Part shown: piece after piece, positions 33,701-43,046 of the stretch
Layout of the letters: the number at the start of each line of letters is the position of its first letter
How positions within the stretch are numbered: position 1 is the first letter of the stretch
Assembly (NCBI GenBank): GCA_036768485.1
Contig: JAVLUZ010000735.1
Location: 310,001-374,000 of the forward strand
Direction: 5' to 3'
Source: Mermis nigrescens
Taxonomy: Eukaryota; Nematoda; Enoplea; Mermithida; Mermithidae
Length of the DNA: 64,000 nucleotides
Notes under the pieces: generated by a model
Seen by the model: only the letters and a program-made list of their open reading frames with translations
Databases searched by the model: none
What the model was told of the DNA's origin: nothing
Translations under genes and position numbers: made by a program

Positions 33701-36700
33701 GATTTTTAACATATTTTGCGATTTTTGGCATATAACATACGGAGATTCCTAGTCCCCTCCTTTTACATCCTCGATAATTCACAATCCCAAGTATATTCCC
33801 CTTTTTTGTTCCATCGGAGCATTTTTCTTTGCTAGTTTATATATAATTATGTGTCGTTATAACGAAGGACAAGCGAACGGATAGCGCCAAATGACCTTGA
33901 CAGTTTTGCGATGATCTTCAATAAACGTTTAGAGTTTAATTCAACGGAAAAATAGTAAATTTAATCACTGAATTTGTGTGAAACGCTGGAATACTTTATT
34001 CGATTCAAGCTTCTAAGCTCAATATTGGAAGTGTATAACAAAAAATAACAATAGTTAGGCGCGGAGCGCCGGAAAAATTTTGTCGTTTTTGACATTCTAA
34101 ACTCAATTTTGAGTACATATGAACGATTTCACCTAAAAAAATCAGACAAATTTATTATAAACTTTGGGGAAACGTACCTTTTGTGCCCCCTTAGCCAAGC
34201 CTATGGGTCAGGAAGAAAATCCTACGTTTTTCCCTGTCAAGATGATTGAAAAATTTTGATGCACCTAATAGCTCCGTAATAATATTTAGTAGCATATAAG
34301 TGTAACAAATTAGCATAATATATTCATACCTTGTTATTGATCATAAAGACAATTTGCACCAATAAAGTTAATCCAAGCACAAGCACTGATAGAATGACCA
34401 ATGCGGATCGGCCAATGGCGAATGATTTATTAGCGAGAGGTGTATAATTGACAAGTAGTGTGCGCGATGTAGTCACCTAAACAAAAAATGATTAAGAAAC
34501 ATCAAATTAGTGATTACTAATTAATTCATTAATTCTCGGTAAATTTTACAAAACCACCTATGTAAATCTCACGAAAGTTTGTGCACGTATCACATTTTTT
34601 GATACAATGTAATCGATTACATAAACGATTTTATCGGATGAAACAATTATGACACTGTTGGTACCAGCAATTAACAAGTACCTATATGAAATTGTACACG
34701 CGAAATTATTTTTCTGAAGACAGCGTAGAAACCGCTTTTAAAGCCACTTTTTTAAGTGTCGATATTTGCGAAACATACTATAATGACATGGAACACAAGG
34801 TTTCGTGAAACATACTATGATACGAAACATGCGATAGTGATTTAGCTCTATAAAATAAGATAAAAGTACAAATAAATCAGAAATTTCAAAGCACATTGTT
34901 TCTTACGGACTTAAATATACGAGTATGTATGTGTAGGATGGCCCAAAAACACTAGTCGCATTTCACGCCATATTTTCAGAACCAGCTTAGAGAGACGGTT
35001 GAACTTTTTTCGAAAGAAAAAACCGATATTGAAGTTGATGGTAGAATAGCAGGAATTTCAGCTTTTAAGCATACTTTGATAGTCAGAAAAATGGCAAGAC
35101 TTTCTGGTGCTTCGAGCCGTTTGAATACTCGTGTTTCTGATTGTCAGAACTTTAGATGGACAAAAAGAGGAAGCTAAAAAGTGGTCGTTTGCAGTCGGAG
35201 AATCGGAACGGTCGGAAAATCTGGATGGTCTTAGAATTGGTAAACAAGCGATATTGTAACAGAACGGTACCCACAATGGTTTTTAGTCATTTTTATTTTA
35301 TCTTCTGAGATGCCGATCGATTCAATTGAATTTGAAACCTAGACGCTAGGCTTCATGAAATATTCATGTACATACAGATATCTGCACACATGATGTAAGC
35401 CCAGATCATTCAAGTAGGAGTATCCGCAGTTGTCTTAAAGGGATTCAGCTAACACGCAGCCAAAATATGGGCTAGTTTTCCCTTAAAGTTAAAAACGAAT
35501 GCTCCCAAATTCTGAGCTTTAAACTTTACTTTCCGACTTTTTCCAGGTATATGTTAAAAATTATCATTATCTATGATTAGCATATTTCACATTTCTATAT
35601 ATTTTATACAATTTATCGATTTTAAATAAAAATGCGACTGTCCTCAGTAAATGACCGAGAAAGGCAACTTATCACCAAGAAAGTTTACTTATCCGAAGTT
35701 CCTTCTCCGAAAAATTTTACCTTTGCAACTCTTATCCGTATGACGGCGGACTTATGTACCCGAATGGCTCGTCAGTAACCAGGGAAGCAGAAAGGGAGGT
35801 TCGGTCTCTCTTTTCGAAATAGAAATTGCTCATTTTTTACTTTTCCTAAAGGAAAAGTTAAAAATTTTCGAGGCCCAAGCAGACTGCCAAAATAGGTTTC
35901 AGAACTTTGTTTTAATCTCAGGCTTGACTTAGACATTGTATGTCACAGTTGTCAGTTTCTTTTCATCAAAAACGCCTGAGAACGTGTCAAAGATCAGAAT
36001 TTAAATTTTTTCGAGACAGAACTGCAACGGATCTTAGAAAATCAGTCGTGCTGATAGTTAAATCAATAGTCTCTGTATCTGAGTTTAAATAAAGCAAACA
36101 TTTTTGTAATGTTTTTTCAAGATCGTTTTTTCCATCATTAAACGATGCTCAATACTTACTAAGAATTTCGTTCTAATCGTGCTTTTTGCAAGCATATGTT
36201 ATAAATTAAGACAAAATTCATTTCTCCCTTATGTTGGCGAGTTATTTGTGAAAGAAAGCACGGCAGAGTCGATTCTTACTTTAATTAGATTAGAAAATAT
36301 TTCAGGCCCCTGGTAATCCATTTTACAAAAATTTGTGACGTTGCGAAAAGCTATGCAGTAGGGCCTTTCATTCAATGCGTCAACGCAAATTTGGCTCGTT
36401 ATTTCATTCCACACAAGGAGTATGCTTATAATCACGCTGAAAGCCAAGCTTATCTGGGCAAGACATCGATTTTCTACCTTTAGCGCACATATACATGCAC
36501 TAATTGAAGACCTAAAGTAAAAAAACGCCCAAATAAATAACAGAACTGTAAAACATACATAAACTTAGTTATCCAAACAATGTAATAACCGAATAGGTAC
36601 CTAAGTTCTTGCCCTAAACGTCAATTTTTGAAAATTTTTGGATTAGATGATGAAATGCCGAATAATCATCTTCATTATATCTCGGTATTATCAATTTCTG

Positions 36701-38969
36701 GACGCTTTCTTCAGAAAATAATAAATATTCAGACGCCCAAAATACGGCCTCCTGTCCATCGTATTACTCCCAGTTTCTAAATACTACTTAATTTAACGGC
36801 AACATTAAAATACCAAAGACAAAATTATTTCTGGAAAATTGATCATGGCTGGCGTCACGGATGATGGTTTTAGTCGTTTATACCCCCATCCAAATTACCA
36901 ATTTTTCAGTTCAAATATCGCCTTTTTTCTTAATTTCGAACCAAGGATCAGAAGGTCCTAGCTTTGAATCCTAGGGCCGGATGACAGAAGACGATTTAGC
37001 ATTAAGCCGAGTTTAAAGTCGACTTAAACGTGATTTAAAAACTCGATTTAGTTTTTGTGGTATGACAGAAAGCGATTTAGGCTAGACTCAATTTAAAAGT
37101 TGACTCTTTTAAATCGAGATTTTAAGCCTGACAGGGGGCAGGTTTATCCTCGATTTAACTGGATGAAACACATTCATATTATAATTTCGCAAATCCTGAA
37201 CGCAGTCGAGTTTGTTGAATTTGTCGTGCTTTTAAGCGATTCTTATTTAGAAATTGACATTGCCCAAAATGTTATCAGTCGGATGAACCCATTTGAAAAG
37301 TAGTACATGGTGTAAGCCAGTCGGGAGTGTCACGTGTTGTCCAAAGCGTATTCGAAGCTATTGCGGAATTGAAGCCAAAATTGATCAACTTTCCGAATGA
37401 AGATGAATATCAAAATTTTAGGGAGCATTCTATCAAAAAAGAAATTTCAAAGGAGTTCTTGGTGCTATTGATTGTACACACGTGCCCATTATCAACCCAG
37501 GCGGAAATGATGCAGAACTCTACAGAAACAGGAAGGGGTGGTTTTCGATCAATGTGCAACTAATGTGCGACCACAAGCTCATCATCAGAAATGTTGTTGC
37601 TAGTTGGATGGGAAGTACCCATGATGCAAGAATATTTCACGAATCGCGCCTAAAGGAGAAGCTAGAAGGACTGCCCGGTCGTTTTCATGTTGTGGGTGAT
37701 TGAGGTTATCCCTGCTTACGTTATTTGATGACTCCATTAGCCAACCCCCAAAATCCTGCTGGAAAAGGGTATAACTTTGCTCTATCTTCAACTCGGATGG
37801 TCATAGAACGGCTGAACGGAATCCTAAAACGAAGATTTCCCTGCCTTGGTCAAAAAATGCAATCTAAACCAGTAAAATGTGGAGTTATCATAGTTGCCTG
37901 CTGTGTGCTTCATAAGTTTGCGCAGATGCGTGGTGATCTACAAGAGGATGACGTGCAAGCAGAATTCCAAATGCCAGTAAACGAAGAAGCTGAATATCCA
38001 GTGGTTAACAAGAATCAAGGATTGGCTAAACGCCGCACAATTGTGACCGATTATTTTGAAAGAAATTAGATTTATTATATGTAAAATGGCTGGTACTTGT
38101 ACAGAGTGGCCAAGAAAACAAAACCGATGTGTTAATATCTTCTGAACAGCAGCAAGAAAGCTGCGGGTTGCTTTCAAAGAAAGACAAAGCTGTCTGCAAA
38201 AAGTTCTCAAAACGTCACCTTTAAAAATTTTGTGTGCTAGAAAATTAAATTTTTGTAAATGTATTTATTTTCATTAAAAATTAATTAATTACTTTTGCTT
38301 TCTCAGCTTCACTCTGTTTGCTATTTACTCATGCTTTATGCGAAAACTTTTCGCTTTGTGTGTGGAGCTGTTTCGACCAAATCGACCTCAAAAATTGTTG
38401 AGCGCTAAAATATCGTTACAACTACCTTATTACATACACATTTTCTGCCCTGGTCAATTTCAAGCACTTTTGATAATAACTTTCAATTTTCATCCATTTT
38501 TGGCCTTCATTTTGCCTCATTTTCCCCTAAAATTTTCCATTTCTCCATATTGGAGGTCTAAACTCCCCAAAACTCACCCCATGTGCATATCAGGTTTTGA
38601 CCCCAGATCTGGAAGACCCCCAAAATTTAGTTTTTGACCTTCTCGCGATTTTTATCCCATCAGACCTCCAGAATTGAGTTATTGCCCACGAACTGATTCC
38701 GTAAGCGAACAATGATAAGAAATTAACGCTTACATGCCGATGACAGCTCCTAAGAAGGGCGAAAGGCCAGCGTATGCTCCTGCTTGGCAATAAGAAAACG
38801 CCACACAACCAGTAATAAAGACAATGATGCATGTAGCGAGTATTAAAGCAGTCAATACGACAAATGTGGCTTCTAGTAGCTTGTGACGCGTGAATTCATA
38901 AGTTATTGGTTTAGTGCCGTACATACGCTTACGGTGACACCTAGAATTTTCTGAACGATTTTGCGTCAT
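26626..38969 (-). CDS. Predicted four-TM membrane protein (4 exons)
   Basis: The exons are 38969-38734, 36511-36280, 34476-34330 and 26853-26626 on the minus strand. Phases 2, 0 and 0 are kept and the joined product is 280 residues. Hydrophobic segments lie at about residues 35-59, 66-90, 100-118 and 181-202. Short basic N and longer C tails look cytoplasmic. N-glycosylation sequons (N136-V-T, N166-Y-T, N172-K-S) and cysteines all lie between TM3 and TM4, as expected for an outside loop. This is tetraspan/CD20-like topology, but I cannot assign a family. The start Met is chosen because a GTTGTAG acceptor lies just upstream. An earlier in-frame Met at 39053 or an unseen upstream exon is possible. 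Exon 4 is separated by a 7.5-kb intron and is the least certain. Confidence 0.65.
26885..27040 (-). mobile_element. Degenerate family D MITE
   Basis: Left CACCCATGGGCGTGGGG and right TGCTGTCCATGCA recall the family ends; the interior is diverged and shortened. It lies just upstream of the acceptor of exon 26853. Confidence 0.5.
27682..27722 (+). repeat. (CTTT)n microsatellite
   Basis: CTAT then about nine CTTT units. Confidence 0.9.
27878..28394 (+). mobile_element. TRIM-like miniature LTR retrotransposon
   Basis: Two direct repeats of about 225 bp (27878-28103 and 28171-28394) both start TGTAGCAGGAGTGCTAC; the first ends TTACA. Between them are only 67 bp: a primer-binding-site-like TGGAGGTCCCA at 28107-28117 and a purine tract AGAGGGGAGGAG abutting the second LTR at 28159-28170. 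Flanks CTTAA and TTTAA match at 4/5. No coding capacity, as in TRIM elements. The repeats differ by a few substitutions and indels. Confidence 0.85.
28104..28170 (+). promoter_or_regulatory. PBS (tRNA-Gln type) and polypurine tract of the TRIM
   Basis: TGGAGGTCCCA is complementary to the last 11 bases, CCA included, of a typical eukaryotic tRNA-Gln. AGAGGGGAGGAG directly precedes the 3' LTR, where plus-strand synthesis would be primed. Confidence 0.7.
28395..30482. other. Intron sequence without recognised gene
   Basis: Apart from the old MITE, a GC-rich segment at about 29925-30005 (inverse of about 1230-1330) and a MITE-like fragment near 30300, I see no coding exon or RNA gene. Confidence 0.4.
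28960..29195 (+). mobile_element. Old family D MITE
   Basis: Left CATATATGGGCAACG, core TACGCTATCCATTG, right TTCACGCCCATGTA. Strongly diverged, with no clear duplication. Confidence 0.5.
31040..32945 (+). repeat. GTGTAAAGTTTACAC motif array in Helitron copy 1
   Basis: At least ten occurrences of TTTACAC/GTGTAAA, often as near-palindromes (about 31050, 31885, 32160, 32545, 32805). A 125-bp tandem duplication starts at 32171 and 32296. Confidence 0.8.
33024..33835. repeat. 3' long inverted repeat of Helitron copy 1
   Basis: Arms of about 179 bp, CTAGCAAAGAAAAATGCTCC inward and its inverse at the right end, with a loop of about 450 bp. The arms match almost perfectly. Confidence 0.85.
33836..34329. 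other. Intron sequence, no gene seen
   Basis: AT-rich; one GGCGCGGAGCGCCGG hairpin near 34060. Confidence 0.4.
34330..34476 (-). CDS. Four-TM protein exon 3
   Basis: The acceptor is TTTTTTGTTTAG and the donor GTATGA. 49 codons, phase 0 on both sides. Encodes the rest of the outside loop (NYT and NKS sequons) and TM4 (ALVILSVLVLGLTLLVQIVF). Confidence 0.78.
34477..36279. other. Intron of the four-TM gene
   Basis: No repeat or coding domain recognised. Confidence 0.4.
36280..36511 (-). CDS. Four-TM protein exon 2
   Basis: The acceptor is TTTACTTTAG and the donor GTAAGA. The exon completes TM2, encodes TM3 (LAFSVIISILLVW) and the cysteine-bearing loop with an NVT sequon. Confidence 0.75.
36974..38100 (+). 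mobile_element. PIF/Harbinger element remnant
   Basis: The left end GGGCCGGATGACAGAAGACG looks like a Harbinger terminus and encloses a HARBI1-like transposase gene. I cannot find the matching right end, so the 3' limit is approximate. It lies in the first intron of the four-TM gene. Confidence 0.6.
37327..38069 (+). pseudogene. Harbinger (DDE_Tnp_4) transposase, broken
   Basis: HARBI1-type DDE transposase. The blocks visible in one frame are GAIDCTHVPIINPGG with the first catalytic Asp, then YRNRKGWFSINVQLMCD, GSTHDARIF, VVGD with the second catalytic Asp, and VIERLNGILKRRFPCL with the catalytic Glu, ending TDYFERN and TAG. Two lesions are seen: a frameshift near 37445 before GAIDCTH, and an in-frame TGA at about 37702 directly after VVGD, where the family usually has Ser. 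Upstream coding is scrambled and includes stops near 37303. The C-terminal 114 residues are open. Confidence 0.85.
38734..38969 (-). CDS. Four-TM protein exon 1
   Basis: Encodes MTQNRSENSRCHRKRMYGTK then TM1 and the start of TM2 (AYAGLSPFLGAVIG). The donor is GTAAGC, leaving two bases that complete an ATG codon with the first base of exon 2. Confidence 0.7.
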
Positions 38970-40061
38970 GGATGCTCTACAACTAATGAATAGATTTTCA
39001 AATTGCACAAAGCTTACAACACTAAGAAAGACATTATTGACTTCTAGGATCATTGCACACGAAAAAAGCTGTTAGGTTTGAATACTTTGGGACTGGCCTT
39101 ATAGAACATATGTAGCTACTTTACCTGCTGCTGATGGTTAGTGGCGATTGCGTATGAACTTTTTATCGACACCTTGTACATTTAATATGTATCGAAGATA
39201 AAATACTCCCGAAAGTTTTTAAATGGCACAGAAATGCCGAAAAATAGATTTTTAATTTTTTTGTTAATCTATGTCGTCCCAAACCATTCAAACCAGGTCA
39301 TTATCGTCATCACTTGACGGAAACACTGATTTTTAGACATTTGGATGATGAAGAAATAGCTAACTTATCCTTTGATTTGTAGAAAAAATCGCTTTTTTAT
39401 TCGAAAGCTTGTGAAAAAGAATTAATATTAAGTTTCGGTATAACCGGAGCTCATAAACTTATAAAAATAGACTAAAGTTTATCCCACGAAACCCTGTGTA
39501 TCAACATCAATTTTTAGCTTTTCAAGCAAGTAGCAACAAAAGTAATTCGAAGGTAGCATGCAGTAAATGCTTTACACAATAAAACAATATATACTTATCA
39601 ATTGCTATGCACAGTATGATAATTATTGCTCCGTTTAACCCTCCGTTTACCGTGTATACCTTATCCATGTGTCCAAAACTTTGTATAGCCTCGTTTTGGC
39701 TTCAGTATCATCGTTTTTAATGGTTTAGCTCGAAGAGGAGTTATAGAGTAGTAAGAAATAGGCATTTTTTGGCCCATTTACAGTGATATCAGAGAAACTC
39801 AAGATGGGAAAATAAGGTTCTAATAAAAAAATTTAGTGGTTTATTCCTTTCCAGCTCCTTAGACGTACCCCTGGATGTGCTTAACACAACATAAATCTAC
39901 TTTTTCTTGCTTTTGCATAATGTCCAACAGGTGCCTATTCTTATGCATTGTGATAGTTTTTTAATTAAACCTCTTTTCAAAAATAATTTTCACAGAAAAT
40001 AACATACTTACTCAGAAAGAGCATAAAAATTGCTTTAAATGAAAGTAATAGCTGTCAGAAA

Positions 40062-40252
40062 ATGTTAAGAAGGCATATCTTAATATGCACTAGGAGTTTA
40101 TGCCGTGATGGTGTTTTTCGACTGCAAAAACATGATGGTAAACGGAGGGTTGAACCGCTTTGTAACTTATGTGCATTGATTCAAAAATGTGATCCATGTC
40201 CATCGTGCAATATACTATTCTGTGAGTTGCATGCAACCATGCATAGGCAGTG
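40062..40252 (+). other. Cysteine-rich ORF of unknown nature
   Basis: 63 codons with C-x2-C...C-x2-C-x2-C...C-x2-H spacing (LCNLCALIQKCDPCPSCNILFC). It may be a decayed zinc-finger exon or chance; there are no flanking splice sites I would trust, and a MITE-like segment follows directly. Confidence 0.25.
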
Positions 40253-40837
40253 ACCATGATCTGATGATGGAGCTAAAGTCCGAAAAATCACAAATAAAGC
40301 ATACTAGAAATTCAATACTGGGAGTCAACCGTAATCTGCGAGGGAATTTCGAAATCTCGGGGAGAAGTCTAAACCCGGCCCCAACGCTCTGGGGTGTAGT
40401 TGCTTGCAACCAATTCACACGTATCTACATATTCTATGGTCCAAAAATAAATAAATAAAATAAATACATATAAATAATAATGTAATAGTAATATATACGA
40501 GTACATAATAAATATAAAATGAATTAATTCAAAAAATACAATCACAAAACCTTGAGCGTAGTGGACAATTTTTTGATCAATGCAAATTGAGTATAAAAGT
40601 GATTTAAACTGATCCCACAGTCATGAAATTACAAACAATCAAAAAAATATAGAAAATATAACTATATAACTTTGTATTACTGTTGCTTATTTGGAAATTA
40701 CGTTTGTAAATGTTGAAAATTGATTTTCGTGCACAAGTTTTCTTGAGATATTTTAGGAGCTTGTAGAAAATTTGAGAGCTTGAAGAGAATTTTGGGTACA
40801 AGTCGTGATAGCGACTTTCTTGCGTAGATTATTATAG

Positions 40838-40900
40838 GTCATTGGGGCTCTAACCTACGACCTTCTATTTGCTAGCCAGTCACTCTAACAACTGAGCCTA
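40838..40900 (-). tRNA. tRNA-like pseudogene or SINE head
   Basis: Reverse strand reads GGCTCAGTTGTTAGAGTG (A-box-like, D arm) and about 25 bp later AAGGTCGTAGGTTAGAGCCC (B-box-like, T arm). The T loop TTAGAGC departs from TTCGANNC and the acceptor stem is not convincing. Confidence 0.35.
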
Positions 40901-41472
40901 GAACCGTAGCTAGGGGGATGCAGATATGGCGGTCACATCCCCGGTCCCGCATGTCAAAGTTAGAAAAAATGGCACCAAAAACGGAAGGAGCTTTAAAATT
41001 TATGCAAAAAACGCTAGAAATATGTTAATACTAGCAAAGAAAAATGCTCCGACGGAACAAAAAAGGTAAATATACTTGAATTCTGGATTATTATGGATGT
41101 AAAAGGAGGGGACTAGGAAAAACCTACCCAAAGTCGGAAAATCTGCTGAAAATCACACTTTCTCTAAGCAACGCAAAAAATCGATGTATATTCTGCGGCC
41201 AACAGATTACAATAAATATTCAACCATAAAAATGATTGAAAAAGCAGCACGTTAGCTATGCAGTAGCTATGGGAAATGATATTGAGTAAACTAACAGTCT
41301 TCCAAGCCAATTGAATGAAATAGCAAACATCGAAGACAATTGAAGACATGGTTGTTTTAAAACAGTAGGAAGCGCGTAAGTTGACTTGAAACAGACTAGA
41401 CACTAGCATGCCCGAAACGATTGTGTGCACTAATCAATCGGCTCCTGCTTTGCTTGCTATAATGCTCATAAC

Positions 41473-43046
41473 TAGAGACCGGATTTTTAGGTGCTGCACC
41501 TTTTTGTTTTTTTGACCCGCCTTGATAGGAGAATGCCAGAAAAGCATAAATACAGTGTTTTTAAAGCATATAGTCAATGGTTTGTTGCACCTAATTGCAC
41601 CCAAAATAGGATTTGCGCACCTAATTGCAACTTATCTCGACTTTTGTCAATTTTGCACCTAAAACTCAATAATTTAGCTAACAAATTACACATTTAACGC
41701 ATGTTTTTCAAATTTAGCACAGTTACTTTAGATGGTACATGGTGTTTACTTTGTTGAGCGAGCGCGGGTGCATAATTATGTTTTTGGCAACATGCCGAAA
41801 GTTGGGAACTGTAAATTGAATGCTTTAGCCAAAGATTTCCATGAAGAAAAAATTATTACCAATGGCGCTATCCTAAAATGTGATGCCTGTGACGTCGTTA
41901 TTCAGATTGATGAAAAACATCGAAAACAATGAGTTACGCCGCATAATCAAAGTGCTCGGCATTCTGGTCAGAATTCAAGATCCAGCCAAAGACCAAAACA
42001 GTCTTTTTTGGCTGCTGGATTCAAAAAGCTGAAAATTCTACAGAATTAGCCAAGGAATTTGAGTCAGATTTAAATACAGCTTTTGTTCAATCGGATGTTC
42101 CTCTATTTAAAATTAATTCAGTGCCTATGAGAAATTTTTCTTGAAAAATATACCAAGCGCACAATTTCTGATGAAAGAACCCTGCGTAAGAATTATGTTT
42201 TGCCAATTAACAATCGAACGATTAAGGAGATTAAACGGTTGATAGGCGATAATTCAGTGTATTTTGTTTTGGACGAAACAATGGATGCAAAACAGCGTGC
42301 TGAACATACTGGTTGGACAATAAAATGGAAAGCCATCGAAGCCGATGTTGCTGCATGGATTGTTTACAAATTTTATTAGTAGCTGTTTTCACACACGCTG
42401 GAGGTCAAACTCTTAGGGAGGGTAGGGTATAGTAATTTTTCGAATTAAAAAGTGGATATAGTAAAGTTTTTTCAGCAAAAATCGGCCGATGGTACTAACC
42501 TCTCTTAAAAAGAATTGATAGGCTAATCTTTTTTCTGATCTAATTTCAGTAAATTATTCCCTCCTCTCCTCACCCGCCCCACCCACAGGCACGTATTAAG
42601 ACGTGTCGGCATTTCTGGATGGATCGATCTTGGAAAAATTCCGCGGAACTATACAAAGAAATCCGGACATTGAAGCTTTTGTCAGTGAAACGAAAACTGA
42701 TAAAAGACTGAAGACGCTATTTGCACCCCTCGCTTCTGTGCACGTCGAGCGATCTTTTTCACTGTATAAATTAATCTTATCCGATCGCCGCCAAAACTTG
42801 ACATTTGACAACATCGAAATGTACAATATTATCGCATTCAATGAGCTTTTGTTAGACTAAAAGTGTTTTTTGCAAGTGATGGGCCAATAATATACGCAAT
42901 TAACAAGTTTTTGCTTGAGTAAAAGTGCTCTTAGCATGTGGATTTCCAATAATATTTGCACCTAATTCTGCACCTAATTGATGAATTTTTTGCACCTTTC
43001 TTTGCACCTAATCTAACTTTTTTTGCACCTAAAAATCCGGTCTCTA
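41473..43046 (+). mobile_element. hAT element nested in Helitron copy 2
   Basis: The ends are TAGAGACCGGATTTTTAG and the inverse CTAAAAATCCGGTCTCTA, with perfect duplication CTCATAAC at 41465-41472 and 43047-43054. It retains transposase fragments. Repeated GCACCTAATT motifs lie just inside both ends. Confidence 0.92.
41732..42860 (+). pseudogene. hAT transposase fragments (zinc finger and hATC)
   Basis: The 5' fragment (41732-41932) has a C-x2-C...H zinc-finger-like CDACDVVIQIDEKH preceded by LNALAKDFHEEK, a BED/CGGBP1-like arrangement. The middle (about 42170-42310) reads NNRTIKEIKRLIG and FVLDETMDA in one frame. The 3' fragment (42603-42860) encodes LFAPLASVHVERSFSLYKLI and SDRRQNLTFDNIEMYNIIAF, the C-terminal dimerisation domain. 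Stops and frameshifts separate them and the central catalytic region is largely missing. Confidence 0.75.

Larger units (their letters stand above)
30483..33835 (+). mobile_element. Helitron copy 1 (non-autonomous)
   Basis: Begins TC and ends CTAG, inserted between host A (30482) and T (33836) without duplication. The 5' end has a bulged hairpin GGTA(g)CGCG-TTAG-CGCGTACC. The middle is an array of GTGTAAAGTTTACAC-like motifs. The 3' end is a long inverted repeat (33024-33202 with 33657-33835). No Rep/helicase ORF. Same ends as copies 2 and 3. Confidence 0.82.
38970..41030. other. Intergenic stretch, mostly without recognised features
   Basis: Holds a degenerate family D MITE-like segment (about 40237-40407, flanks ATGCAACC/TTGCAACC), an unassigned cysteine-rich ORF (40062-40252) and a tRNA-like sequence (about 40838-40900). 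Confidence 0.4.

Noticed and set aside
33024..33835. Independent foldback MITE at the end of Helitron copy 1
   Set aside because: All three Helitron copies end in the same place with this module, and copy 3 shows it is part of a single insertion; an ancient MITE capture remains possible.
30000..34000. CRISPR-like spacing of repeats
   Set aside because: The repeats are degenerate, irregularly spaced and in a eukaryotic Helitron.
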